A DNA stretch of 64,000 nucleotides from Lunularia cruciata. Taxonomy: Eukaryota; Streptophyta; Marchantiopsida; Lunulariales; Lunulariaceae. The translations under genes were made by a program, and so were the position numbers. Shown in pieces: positions 11,381-23,605 of the stretch. Each line of letters opens with the position of its first letter. The stretch's first letter is position 1. The notes under the pieces were generated by a model that was not told the origin of the DNA, ran no database searches, and saw only the letters and a list, made by a program, of their open reading frames with translations. The stretch lies in contig OX419755.1 in NCBI GenBank assembly GCA_948567375.1, forward strand, positions 31,749,001-31,813,000, read 5' to 3'.

Positions 11381-12083
11381 TCCTAAACCGAGGAATAGTC
11401 CTTGATATTCCTGATAATGTCCACCTTCTCTGGATTTGGTTTCCTCCCATAAGAGCCACACAAGTGTCCCACCACAAGGATTTCTCCAAGTCCAAATGCC
11501 GACTTCTCTCCAAAAATAGTCACCCCCGCTTCCATCAACCACTTTAGTATTGCTTTCACATCACAAATGTGATCCATGACAAACCTCCTAATACCACCAT
11601 CCACCAAGGTTTCATCCTTCTCACTCTCTGTGCAGCACTTGATAGGTATATCATCCAAGAATGGACGGGTCTTCTCAAGGATAAAGGACTGTAGAACACA
11701 ATTCATAGTGCTTTGCATATGTGCCACAGAGTTAGTAGCTCCCATCAAAAGAGTGCACATATGCATCAGCCCTAAGGGTGTCCGCATGGTGGTTATGTCA
11801 CGACTTCCTTCAGCAAGTTGAAACTGATTATAACCCAAATATAAATCTCCTATGGATTAAATTTCCCTCTCTGCAAACTCTTCAGCAAATTCATCCACAG
11901 CTAGTCCAACACCAGAATTTTGGACTATTATCTTATTTGGCGGTTGCATATCCTGTATGAATTGCAACTTCCTGTTCTTTTTCCTGATTATGAACCAGCA
12001 ATTTGAGTACGGCACTTCTGATGGCTCCAAAATCTTTGCCTGAACTTTCTCCTTCAATAGCTCTGTCAATTGGGGCAGAAGCA
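11381..12083 (-). pseudogene. Family K (K1) reverse transcriptase
   Basis: Minus strand, from about 12080 (LPQLTELLKEKVQAKILEPS, NCWFIIRKKNRKLQFIQDMQ) through GYNQFQLAEGSRDITTMRTP and MGATNSVAHMQSTMN, then the catalytic FLDD in TRPFLDDIPIK near 11655, to GEKSAFGLGEILVVGHLCG near 11480. The catalytic aspartates are intact, but stops split the frame near 11860. It is truncated at 12083 by insertion of B3, so protease and gag are missing. Copy K2 (49913-54055) retains them. The wording of the RT motifs differs from the common plant Tat, Athila and chromovirus types seen elsewhere in this window. Confidence 0.85.
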
Positions 12084-15000
12084 TATGACAACCTGGCAAA
12101 TATAACTTTTGCGGTAATCAGGTAAGTAAAGTTTGTTCCTGCAGAGATACGAGTTAGAAATGTCCAAATACAAAGCAAACAATGACAATATAGTTCTTCT
12201 TGGTTGTGTCTTTAATCTCTCAGGTAGAAACCACACCCAGAAGAGAGTAACAAGCACTGATTTGCAGTCTTGTCACTAATTAACACTTCTTAATCACAAC
12301 TCCATCAATTATTTCCAAACAATCTTGATTGGATGATTCATGCTCTTTTAAAAATGGCACTTCACTACAAAACAACTTCACCTCAAAATTGTGTTCTACC
12401 CCTCCACTGAAGGCACAACTTCCTTGATCAAAATTGCTTCACATCAACTTCGCACTGCACTCACAAATGCAAAATACTACCAACACTACAATTCTTCTCA
12501 GATCTGTCAAGGCATTGCTCCGATTGCACTTCACTCAGGATCAAACACATAGAATGAAGATCAAGGCTGCGGAATCCAACATCCAACAAGCACACTAACT
12601 TGCACTTCAAAATTCTCCACACACTCACAAACACAAACACAACGTTGACACTCGGAATCAAGCTCAAGCAACGAGTACTCCTTCACAACACTTTGCTTTA
12701 TCTATTCTCAAAATTATGAGCACTAAATAACAGAAGACTGCAAATGCCACTGTTAAATAGTGAAGCAAATGATAGTTATCTTCCTAATGTACCTCTTCCT
12801 TACAACTCTACAAACCTATAGATCCAAAATGACAATGCACCTCTTCATATTGCCTCTTCAAATCTCAATTCTATTACTAATGCGATCTGATGTCTACTTT
12901 GTCATTGGCTTTCAAACCTAAACCCGAAGTAACTTCACTCCTTACTACTCTATCCTTGGGTTTCATAACTCCTAACTCTTCTATCAATTCTACTACATCT
13001 TCACTTTGATCTACAATTGAGGTCATGGGTAACCTTTCTATCACTTTATCTTCCAACCCACTCTTCTCTCAAGTATCAAATGTCAAATCCAAAGACATTT
13101 GCACTCCTACTTCTCTTACTTTAGGTCTTCATACTTCTTCTACCTCACTCCAAAGTTTAGCTAACTCCGTCCTAATAAGGTCTAGTCTGAGACACACATT
13201 GTCTCCCACCTCTAACATCTTCCTATCTACACGATCTTGCAGCCAAATTAAGAGATTATTTAATTGTGTATCATTGGCCTTCCTCTTGCGTGTCTCCTGA
13301 ACTAGCAACTTCAGCTCATGTAACCTCACCTTTTTGAGTTTACATTCAACTTCCGTACTCAACATGGCCTTAATTTCATTGACAACGCCTTCTACTTCAC
13401 AAGTTTCTTCCACACTCGTAAGCTTTTCCTTCTTCCTCTTCTTCTAATTCACTACGATACATCTAAAGCTCATCTTCAAATTCAACTTTTAATGCTTCCT
13501 TCTCCCTTCGATGCACAGAGAGTTGTTCCTCTGCTACTTGCATCAACCCTCTCAACTGATCTTCTTCTCTACTACGCTCCATCAACTCTTGTTGCCAGGC
13601 CTGATCTTCCTCTGCTGCTCTCTTCTTGAGGCTCTCCAACTCTTGCTCCATCACCGTAGCAATTGCTTTGGAGTGTATCAACTCGACGTGCACCTCTGCA
13701 AGTTCTCTTTTCAATCCTGCAGTCATTGCAGTCATCTCCTTCACTTCCTCATGACTCTTTACTACCTCTTTCCTTGTCGCCTCAAAGTGCTTACTCCAAA
13801 GAACCTCCTCAACCCAAAGTTCTTCAACCTCCATCTCCACTCTTCTCAACTTACTTTGTAACAACTAGGTTTCGGCACTCCAGGTCTTTACCACTGCTAA
13901 TTCATCTGGTACGTCAAGTTTGGCACTTATCATCTCTATCTTCTTTTGTTTCAACATTGTCAACAATGAGCATACAACCTTGGACAAATAGTCCACTCCT
14001 TTGCACCTTGCATCTTCAGCTTGGACTTCGGGTTCTGACTCCTCTACGTTTGGTACCTTGCCTCGAAGTCAAGATCTTTGCACCTTCAAAGTTTCCTCTT
14101 CAAAACTTTCTCCCTCTTTCTAAGTAATGTTACTGAGCCCCACTACAGATACACTCAGAGCATTCTTACTCTTGGCAGATTGGGGTTGTGCCACGCCTTC
14201 CTCTCCCTTCTTCTTCTCATTGCCTTGTTCCAGCATGGAAACTTAGGGATGCGGCTTTCCGACCTCTTTCATCAGCTGTCGCACATGCTAAACCTCCACT
14301 TTGCCTTTGTTGTCACTACTCGATTCTTCACTTCGTAGCGTGAACTCCTCTTCTTTGCCTGACACTCCTTCCTTCAATCCGGTTTCTTCTTCCGATTCTT
14401 CTTCTTCTTCCTGCATGACTTCCTTTGTCTTCATTATCACCGCCATTAGGTTAAGCTTTAGAACTTTTTAGGGTTGTACTATCGAAACACAACTCTCAGG
14501 CTTGGCCCTCTTTGTGCCCTTGGAAGGTCAATTGCTACAATCTTTTCTCTCCCACTCTCTTTGTAGTACATATCCTCCTCTTGCACTCTCTCCATATAGT
14601 ATCGCTCATCTACATGGGCTTCCTTGCATAAATCTGGATGAAAGTGCGACCACATTCAACTTTGCTCTTCCAAAGTCAGCAAGTTCAACCCAAAATAAAA
14701 GTGCATTGCAAATGGCACAAAATAATGTGGTAGCATATCCATTCTCCATCCTGAAATCATTTGCCCCACTCTTTGATGCAGGCATTTCACCCAATCTATT
14801 GCCTCGTTTACAAACAATTGGTGAAAGAACACTGCATGTTGCATAGTAACATAGGTGGTTCGCTTTGGTTTGAACATGGCCATCATTGGGCTTACTATTC
14901 CTCTCTGCTCCCTAAACTCTATAACTATCCACCTTATACCCATTCTTAGTGCAAAGTTGATTGAACGACTTCCTTACTTCGGCTGTCTCTTCTGAAGCAT

Positions 15001-15650
15001 CACACTTCTGATAGAAGGTGGTACCTCCTACCTCTCCGGCTTCCCTTCCCAACACTACTCTACAATCCGCCTCTATCCATCAAGCGGGATTCCCTCTCTT
15101 CCCCTCATGTTTTGGCACATCTTTACAATTGCTTGTTACAATTTCTACCATGAAACTTGGAAAATTGAAGTTCTAGTTCCAGGCCAGGAATGTGATACAA
15201 AGTCTCGTCAAGACTTTGATCTGCACTATTATTTCTACAACAAATTGCAAGCCCTCTCATTGCACTCTGCTTGCTCACTTTTGGAGTCATTGTGTGCTTC
15301 CTCCCTTTTCTCTTGTGGAAGATCGTCCCCGAAATCCTAACCCACTCCTCTTCTTGCGGATTTGAAATTTGCATTACTTTGGGTCGACTCTGAATAGGCA
15401 CCGGGTAACAACTAGACATTACTCCTCCTCCTTGTGCAACTTGTAATTTTATAGTCCTGTGCCAATCGTCCACTCTTTAGTTGCTCCTCCTCTCAAATTT
15501 CCAATTCGATGAAGTTGTTGCCTGTCACTATCAGGAAGTTCTTGATCCCGAGGTCATAAAACTTTGTCCCGATGTTGATCTTGCTGACTATTAGTTCATG
15601 TCTCTCAAGGATAGTAGTTGCTCAATTTGGTCCCTTATATACATACTTAA
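12084..15650 (-). mobile_element. Family B long unit, copy B3 (5' end eroded)
   Basis: The 3' end (TATGACAACC at 12084, a one-base variant of TGTGACAACC) is inserted in K1 RT, and continuity with K2 fixes the junction at 12083/12084. The unit aligns with B4 through the leader region, coiled coil, acidic part and N-terminal domain to about 15520. The final 150-200 bases, with the TGTGGT end, cannot be recognised, so the right boundary is approximate. It is more diverged from B4, B7 and B8 than they are from each other, so it is probably the oldest long copy. Confidence 0.75.
12890..15419 (-). pseudogene. Family B coiled-coil protein (B3)
   Basis: Minus-strand remnant. It has an ATG at 15419 (MSSCYPVPIQSRPKVMQ), the shared TAG at about 15174, and the conserved central part at 14943-14656 (SPMMAMFKPKRTTYV, HAVFFHQLFVNEAIDW, LPHYFVPFAMHFYFGLNLL). 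A Glu/Asp-rich region is near 14400, followed by coiled-coil segments at 13864-13463 (LRRVEMEVEELWVEEV, KRELAEVHVELIHSK) and 13413-13129 (LHELKLLVQETRKRKANDTQ). Several frameshifts and stops break it. The domain order is the same as in B4, B7 and B8. Function unknown. Confidence 0.7.
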
Positions 15651-16019
15651 AGTTGTATTTTATGGAAGAGATTGAGAAACATATATACATCATAAAAGAG
15701 AAAAAATCAAAAGTTACCAAGAGACATTGTATAATATATCTTTTATGCTTGAAAGTCATCCTCACATTCAATACTTTTGGTTGAATAAAAAAGCTAGGAG
15801 GGCCAAATTTTTATTACATTTCAAGACTGAATTTTATATCAGAAATAGGCATTGGCCTCTTTAGATAAGCTCCCTTTACCTTCACACAAACAAACCTTGA
15901 GTTTAGGGAAAATCTGATGCCAAGCATCTTCTACTATCATAATCCTTTATTAAGTACTCTACCATTTTTTGTTAATAAAGGAGCAAAGATTCTGCTTCAA
16001 TTGTTTAGAGGATGCAAGT
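15651..16019. other. AT-rich spacer between B3 and B4
   Basis: No coding or repeat signal recognised beyond AT-rich runs. Its last five bases, CAAGT, are the left target duplication of B4. Confidence 0.5.
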
Positions 16020-19000
16020 TGTGACAACCCGGCAAATATCACTTTTGCGGAAATTGGGTAAGTAAAGTTTGTTCCCGTAGAGATACTAGTCAGAAATGTC
16101 CAAATACAAAGTCAAAAGTCACAATGTAGTTCTTCTTGAGTTCTTTAATCTCTCATGTAGAAACCACACCCAGAAGAGAGTAACAAGCACTGACTTGCAG
16201 TCTTGTCACAAATTCACACTTCTTAATCACAACACCTTCAACTCTTTCCAAACAATCTTGATTGTGATGATTCAGGCTCTCCCAAAAACAACACTTCACT
16301 GCAAAATGACTTCACCTCAAGATTGTGTTCTACCCTTCCACTGAAGGCACAACTTCCTCGATCAAAATTGCTTCACATCAACTTCACACTGCACTCACAA
16401 ATGTAGAATACTACCAACACTACAATTCCTCTCATATCTGTCAAGGCATTGCTTTGATTGCACTTCACTTAGAATCAAACACACAAAATGAAGATCAAGG
16501 CTATGGAATCCAACATCCAATAAGCACACTGACTTGCACTTTGAATTTCTCCACACACTCACAAACACAAAAACAAAGTTGACACTCGGAATCAAGCTCA
16601 AGCAATGAGCACTACTTCATAGCACTTTGCTTTATCTATTCTCAGAAATTATGAGTACTGAACAACATAAGACTGCAAATGCCACTCTTAAATAGTAAAG
16701 CAATTGACAGTTATCTTCCTAATATACCTCTTCCTTACAACTTTACAAACCTGCAGATCCAAAATGACAATGCACCTCTTCATATCTGCCTATTCACATC
16801 TCAAATCTGTTACTAATCCAATCCAATGTTTACTTCTTCCTCGGCTTTCAAACCCAAACCCAAAGTAACTTTACTTCCTACTACTCTGTCCTCAGGTTTC
16901 ATAACTCCTACATCCTCTACCAAATCTAACAATTCTCTTTCTTGATCTAAAATTTCACTAGTGGGTAATCTATCTAACTCCTTATCTCCCTACCCACTCT
17001 TCTCTAATGTCTCCAATGGTAACTCCAAAGACATATGCACTCCTACTTCATCTACTTTGGGTTTTGCTCTAACATCTTTCCAAAGTTTATCTATCTCTAA
17101 TTTCACTAAGTCTAATCTAATTGTGATATTGTCTTCTACTTCCAATATCTTCCTATCTACACGAGTTCTGAGATTGATCAACAAAGCATTTAAATTGGTG
17201 TCCTTTGCATGTCTCATCCTCGTCTCCTGCACCAACAACTTCAACTCGTGCAGCCTCGTATCTTCTATACACACACGGGCCTCTGTACTCAGCATCACAT
17301 TCATCTTGATTAGGATCTCTTTCCATGGCTCCAATTTCATTTTCCTCTCCCTTTCCCGATCTGCAAGCCAATCTTCTTGGTACATTGCCAATTCTGCTTC
17401 AAACTCGGCTTTCATAACCTCCTTCTCCTTCTCCTTATGTACAATCTTCTCCTCCTGATTGTGAACTAATTCTCTCAACCTTTCTTCTTCTCTATATTGG
17501 ATTGTCAACTCTCGTTGCCACAGCTGCTTCTTCTCTTCTACACTCTCCATCACCCTATCAAACTCTTGTTCCTTCTTAGCTACTCTTGCCATAGCATGGA
17601 TAATCTCTAATCTCGAATCAGCAAACTGCTGCTTCAAGATTTCATTCTTAGCTACTTGTCTTTCTCTTGCTATGTCACTTTGCTTTATAAGTTCCTCTTG
17701 ATTCCTTGCTTCTCTCCTCAAGTTCTCAATTACTTGATTCTGTACTTCTCCATCTACTTGTAGTACTTCCCTTTCCTCCTCACCTCGGATTATACTCTTC
17801 TTTCAATTCCGAGTTCTCTTCTTCCAATCGGGCTAACACCTGCAACACAATCTTCACCTCCGGACACTTTGAATGCATTTCCTTCTTCCAGTTTTCCAAC
17901 TTCACCAATAAAGGACACACAACCTCCCCTAGGTACTCCGCTCCTTCACTCGTGGCTACTTTGACTTGCGGAGTGATCTCCTTCTTCACCTCTTCTTCTC
18001 TTGATACTTGCCTTCTTTGCTACAGTTGTCGTATCGGAATAGATGCTTCACTTCCCAAACTTACATTCTCCTCTTCTCTTACCTTGCTTGGACCCGCTTC
18101 ACACTTTGCCTTTCACCTGGAACAAACTCCTCTTTGAATGGTAACTTTTCTCTCCTTTTGCTCTGGCACTTCATCTTCTAACTTCATGTTACCTTTCTCC
18201 TCTGTCTTCATCCTGGCTTCTTCTTCTTCTGCGGATACCGACGTCATCTCTCCTCCATCGTCCCTGTCACTACTTGTGTCTCCACTATGCAGTGTGAGCT
18301 TGGGTTCTTCTTCTCATTTTGAGTCTTCGGACTTGCACTCAGCTTTGCTCTCCGATTCTTCCTTTGACAATGCAATTACTACCATACCTTTCCTTGGGTT
18401 TACCCTCTGGTCTTCCAAGGTCTTGTTCTTTCAACATCTTCTCCTTCTCCTTGTCAACTCCTCTTCTTTGGCTTTGGAGTACTCACGTCCACCTGCACAC
18501 TCTTCCCGGTCTGCACTTAGTACTCATCGCTGCTCTTGATTTGAAGAATGTATTGTTGTTCCTCCATGTTGACCTCCTTTCTTAAGTCGGGATGGAAATG
18601 CAACACCATTCTATTGTGCTCCGCTGCATTGAGCAAATTCAGCCCTAGATAAAAATGTGCTACAAATGGCACAATGTAATGTGGAGGCAATTTATCCCGC
18701 AAATTCCACATCATCTGTCTTGTTTGCCCATGGAAACACTTTGCCCAGTTAATCGGCTCTCCTGCAAACATCTTATGGAAGAACACCGCTTGGTGCTTCA
18801 TCACATAAGTCATTCTCTCCGGCTTCAAGATCACCATGAGAGCACTCACGATCCCTTGCTTGACAGGATCCTTGTAACTCTCTACTTTGTACCCATTCTT
18901 TGCGCGCTTTGAAGAAAATGCATCTCTCACTTCTTGGGTTTCTTCTGCTACCTCTCCCTTCCCCAAGAACATGGCACCCTGCTCCGTGCCTGCTTCTCTC

Positions 19001-19796
19001 TCGGGTACTAATCTCCAATCTGACTCCATCCAGCAAGCCGGATTTCCTCTCTTTCCCTCTTCCTCGGGGCCATCTAGACATCTACTCTTGATTATCTCAG
19101 TCATGAATCTTGGAAAGCTCACATTCTAGTTCCATGCAAAAAATATGATCTGAAGTCGGCTCAAGACTTCAATTCTTGCAATCACATCTAACCTCCAAAT
19201 CGCATGATTTCTCACTATGAATTCAGAGTTCTTTGTCCCTCCTCCCATCTTTCTTTCTTCCTCACTATCTCTTGGATTAGCTCTCTCAAATTCTCCTCTA
19301 CACACCAACGCGTCTTTGACTCTACTTCCCTTCCAATGATCTATTGTAGGAAAACTCCTCAATGGCAAAGGAAAATTGCTTGTCATTGCTTTGTCTTTAG
19401 CCCAATTTTTATAGAGTCGTGCCTTCTTTGTCTCTCTTCAATTCAAGTTTCTACCAAGAAATCACACTTCTTGCATGCTCCTGTCACTATCAAGTATCCT
19501 TCACGCATATGACCGCCGGTTTTTGAATGGTCCCTTCTTGAATTTCTCGCCTCAAAGGAAAGTTGTTACACTATCCTCACCTCAAGTTGAGCGTCCCAAT
19601 ACGAAGACTTCTTACTTTGGGTTGTATGCTGACATGGCAATTCCGAGTACTTTGCCTTATGACCCAAAGTCACATTACCTCAGGTTTCATCCCGAAGACT
19701 CTTTTCTTTGCCTTCCTTGGCCATACAAGCGCAATCCGATTTCCCTATACAGTTCTTCTTCTCTATTTAAAAATAAAATAAAATGTGGGTACCACA
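16020..19796 (-). mobile_element. Family B long unit, copy B4 (3.78 kb, perfect target duplication)
   Basis: Complete unit on the minus strand: TGTGGTACCC begins at 19796 and the end GGTTGTCACA finishes at 16020. It is flanked by CAAGT at 16015-16019 and 19797-19801, an exact 5-bp duplication. There is no second LTR copy and no gag-pol on either side. Within it, reading on the minus strand: 410 bases of 5' sequence with a CTCTATAAAAATT motif near 19410, the protein gene (19386-16813), a promoter-like TATTTAAG near 16690, and a leader-like 3' part of 640 bases. Confidence 0.9.
16813..19386 (-). pseudogene. Family B coiled-coil protein (B4)
   Basis: Minus strand, ATG at 19386. The N-terminal part of 86 residues ends at the shared TAG. 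The main part 19122-18517 contains FMTEIIKSRCLDGPEEEGKR, KNGYKVESYKDPVKQG, HQAVFFHKMFAGEPINWAKC and FHPDLRKEVNMEEQQYILQI. An acidic Ser/Glu-rich stretch follows (18450-18180), then a coiled coil from 17989 (CPLLVKLENWKKEMHSKCPE) through 17721-16990 (LHELKLLVQETRMRHAKDTN), ending near EEEVNIGLD with the stop at 16813. Full length would be about 800 residues. Stops near 18514 and one or more frameshifts at 18000-17730 inactivate it. The long heptad-rich tail suggests self-association; the family is not recognised. Confidence 0.7.
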
Positions 19797-21574
19797 CAAG
19801 TACACCTCAACTCTTCTCTCTAAGGCTTACTTTAAGAAGTGAATAGTCAATGATGAAAATGACCTCTTTCCTATAGGCTTTACATTTTCTTATAGCACTC
19901 TTTGCTTCTCTTTCTTGCTTCTTATTTTTGCCTAAACACAATAAGGGGTTTCAAACTCTTAAATTATGGGGTCTCTATGGTAACATGAAATATTCATAGA
20001 GTTTTCTACAAGACTTCCATAAAAAGTTGCCAAATAAATAAATGATTGTAAACTTTTTTTAGCTATTTCAACTTTAAGAGGGAGCTAGATAGTGGCTTTA
20101 CAAGAGGGATCAGGTGAGTATTTGAAGAATTAGAATTTTGTAGAAGTGATGTGTGTCACCAGCCCAATTGAGCATAGTGCCACAACCTGCCATGTGTTGC
20201 AAGCCCATCATTCCAAATTTAGAATTTGACATTTGAATACCTCTCCTAAGGTGAGTTTGTGTGTAGTGAGTTCATGGTTGTGAAGGGGTAAAAAAACAGA
20301 AATTTGAGTCAACCTCACAAAGCAAACCTCTCTTTGACTGTGCACCAATGTGAAGAAATTTATTAAGACATTGCACCAAACTTGAAGGAATTCATTGATG
20401 TTCTAAACTTCAAGAAATTACAAGTATGCATTGTTTAAAAATTTTAGAATCAAGTTTAATGAACATGGAAGAAATAAGGGCAAAGGAAAAAAGTCCTCTC
20501 ATTCCTTTCTCCTTCTCTTATTTGCCTCCTATTTTGACAAGTTTATCAAGTTGTCTCAATCCAACTCCCACTTTGGTACTTCCTTAAGCAATATCAATAT
20601 AGAGTATTGGATTTCAAGATCTTTTGAAAATGCTGTTGAAGGAGGCCACCTTGGCTCCTTCTTTGTTTATGAGCAAAGCAAAATGCAATGAAGACAAGTT
20701 CAGAATGGTCCCCTATCATTACTCTCATATCATTGAATATTTAGAGGATCTTGATATTTTAAGTAGATCCATGGAAGCACTTGCAAAAAGCCCATCTTGA
20801 AGAGACATTCTTCCTCAAATCCTTGACTATCACCTCTTAATGTGACACAAGACTATTCAACTCTCCCAATTCTTGTGCTCTAGTCCTCTCTATAGCAATT
20901 AAGTGATCCTTTCTTTAACAAGAGAATGCTTCCTCTCAAGAATAAGGTTTTCCCTCTCCACTAAGACGATGTCTCTTGTGTCTCACTCTCTCCTTCTTTT
21001 GGCCTAACTTGACAATGAGTCTTGAAAAGACCTCAACTCTACTCACTACTCCACCATCTAATGCAAGGCATGTTAAGGCATCCTCTAAAGGAACAAGAGG
21101 ATGGTGTTGATGATCTGTAAAATACACAAATAAAAATCAAATGTAAACTCAAAGTTCACATTCTAAACTATCTAGAGCTTAAGAGAGAGAGAGAGAGAAT
21201 CAATCGTACATCAACTTGCTAACTTAATAAACCATCTAGAGCAAAAAAGATTAAGAGAGAGAATCAACCATATACTCCGATCTAATCTTAATCAACCATC
21301 TTGAGCTCTAGAGAAAATATCAATAGTTTGAAAACTTAAACATATTCTATTTATTAATATGAGTATACTAAAATACAATACGAAATGAAAACATGTAGTT
21401 TTCAAAAGAGATCAGCATTCTACTCTCACTCACCTTCCTCATGGTCATCTTCTACATCATCTTTTGGCATAACATCCTTTATATCCTCATAAATAAATGT
21501 TTCTCCCATGCAGGTGGTATATAATGCCACCTTGCCTTGCCCATGAGTCTACTCTCCAAGAATAGTTTCATGAG
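19797..21574. other. AT-rich sequence without recognisable genes
   Basis: Starts with the right target duplication of B4 (19797-19801). One open frame at 20431-20691 (plus, 86 residues, FKNFRIKFNEHGRNKGKGKK) has no recognisable domain and no flanking support, so I do not call it a gene. A short (AG)n tract is listed separately. Confidence 0.5.
21182..21198. repeat. (AG)n microsatellite
   Basis: Eight AG units followed by AATC. A shorter GAGAGAGAATCAACC version recurs at 21254-21268 beside a second ACCATCTAGAGC-like motif, so this is a small local duplication. Confidence 0.8.
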
Positions 21575-21826
21575 TCATTTCCCTACAAAAGTCAACTTGA
21601 ATTGTCTACCATCAGATTGTTGAGGTTTCTTTTGTAAGAACCACAACTCTACCTTAGCTATAAATAACATCAACTTGGCCCAATCATAATCATCAACCAC
21701 TAAAGACCCCAAGACCTTAGACTTCATGTGGAGTATAACATGTCCATGGACCACCCGTGGACTCCTAGTGGGAACAAGAAGAGCATTCAACATTTGCAAA
21801 CATGGTCTACAACCAAATAGACACAC
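21575..21826 (-). other. Unrecognised open frame
   Basis: Minus strand, 83 residues, with segments SPRVVHGHVILHMKSKVLG, DDYDWAKLMLFIAKVELWF and SDGRQFKLTFVGK. After one stop the same frame continues with KLFLESRLMGKARWHYIPPA to about 21500. The composition looks protein-like rather than random (Trp, Asp/Glu and Lys balanced), which suggests a decayed gene or repeat ORF. There is no promoter, no known domain and no second copy in this window. It could be a chance frame. Confidence 0.25.
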
Positions 21827-21919
21827 TACTTAGCTAAATATCTCTTAGTAGTAATAAAGTATTACACAAGAAACCAATCCTCCACCATCAATTAAGGAAT
21901 GTATATACTTTTTGGAGTG

Positions 21920-22450
21920 TGTAATACCATTAGCTAGAAAACTTAACTAGAGGTGAAAATTGGCTTGGTAATATCTTTAAGGATGTTATACATGATGGCT
22001 ATGTGGATCAAATACAAGAGTCACCAAACGAGGACTTCTACCAATAGGGCAAAGGTCAAAAACTTCAAAGCCAATTTTGGAGGTTTAAACAATTAAATTA
22101 GGCCTTAAAAAATAGAGTATGCTTCTCCTAATGGAGTAAAAGACTGGCCTTTAGTTTGTCTTGTCAAGAGATTTCTATTTCCACTATATTATGACCTTTA
22201 TACAAGAAGATTCCCAAAAGATTCCCTATGGTCAAACTTGTTCGATCAACCAAATGGGACCAAGGTTGACTTCTCATCAATCCATGGGTCTCAACTAAGG
22301 GTGTAGCTCCCCAAAAAGGGATCTTCTCTACAATATAATAAAGTTGAAGTGCCCCTTTGAGGCATTGAAGTATAGAGGATTTCAACCCTCTATTTCTCTT
22401 GTGTTTTCTCTCTTGTGTTTCTCTTGAGGTTTCTCTTATTCTCAGATTGT
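21920..22450 (+). repeat. Dispersed repeat D, copy D1
   Basis: Begins AATACCATTAGCTAGA and ends in CTCTTGTGTTTCTCTTG. It aligns with D3 (28265-28830, same strand) and, reverse-complemented, with D2 (22860-23605). Shared landmarks are GGGCAAAGGTC, TTAGGCC, GATTCCC-TGGTCAAA and CCAAATGGGACCAAGG. No coding frame. It may be an LTR or a non-coding part of an unrecognised element. Confidence 0.7.
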
Positions 22451-22859
22451 TATAGGATGTTGCATTATGTCAAAGCAAATAAATCTTTCATTGTATTCTT
22501 TTGCAACATGAAAGGTCTACCCCTAACCATGCTTGTATGCATGTTTTTGTCCCACATCCTCACAAACTCACTACATAAAACAACATATCAAACCAAATAA
22601 ATATCATGAGAAAAGAAACACAACCATTAGAATATGAAATTGATTTAATGAAACCGTAGCAACCACAACAAAGACAAGAAATGAAATATGAAAATGATTC
22701 AATGAAACTAGAACAAAGACAAAGAAATCATATCAAATAAAGTTGGTCTTGCTTGCACAAGGATCTCACTCACTAGGGAGGAACTTGCTCATGTTGTTAT
22801 ACTTTGATTTTCTTTCTTTGGCAACACACTAGATGCCTAGTTGTGGAGCTTACAGATGG

Positions 22860-23605
22860 GAGGTGTAATACTCCAAGGACACAACAAAGAAAACACAGAT
22901 TTCACACTCAATCCTCCAATGCACCAAAGGAGCACCTTCTCTTTATTATATAGCCTAGGAAGATCTCTTCCAAGGAAGCTCCACCATAGGATTAGGTACA
23001 TGGATAGGTAACTTGTCAGCAAGATCCACCTTTAGATTACTTGCTTGGATGGGTGAAATGTTGGTCCTGGTCCCATTTGGTTGGTCAAACAAGCTTTGAC
23101 AAGAGTGAATCTTTTAGAGATTCTTCTTGCAGGAATCTCAAAATCACATGGGTGAGGTACCATTTGAAAGCTCTCAGTGAGACAAACCAAGGGGAGAGAA
23201 GGCCAATTTATCCTTTGTTGGGGGGGGGGGGGTCCACACATTTTAGAGGCCTAATTCATCTGTTTAGGCCACCAAAATTGCCAAAGTTTTTGAGTCTATT
23301 TTGGCTTCTACCCTATTAGTAAAAGTGCTCTTTTAGTGATACTTCTATCTGATCTACGTTCTCCATCATGCATAACATTTCTCTACATACTAATACCCCA
23401 AGTTTCACCTCTAGATCATATGTCTAGCTATTGATTCTAAAGTTTCTAAGCATGTTTTGGTTTTTGGCCTATTAGTAGAAGTACTCTTTTGGTGATACCT
23501 CTAGCTTATCTACTAAATCCATCATGTATAACATCCTTCCACATGGTACCAAACCAAATTTTATCTCTAGATCATCTATCTAGCTATTGGCATTCCAAGA
23601 GGTTG
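22860..23605 (-). repeat. Dispersed repeat D, copy D2 (inverted, with internal duplication)
   Basis: Reverse complement of D1 and D3. The D start side is duplicated in tandem: 23296-23440 and 23468-23600 both carry CTATTAGTA-AAGT-CTCTTTTGGTGATAC and ATCTCTAGATCATCTATCTAGCTATTG-like sequence, about 170 bases apart. A 13-base G run (23220-23232) lies inside. With D1 it makes an inverted pair around a spacer of about 400 bases. Confidence 0.65.
23220..23232. repeat. Homopolymer (G)13
   Basis: Thirteen consecutive G on the plus strand inside repeat D2. Runs this long in plant nuclear DNA are prone to length error in assemblies, so the count may not be exact. Confidence 0.8.
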
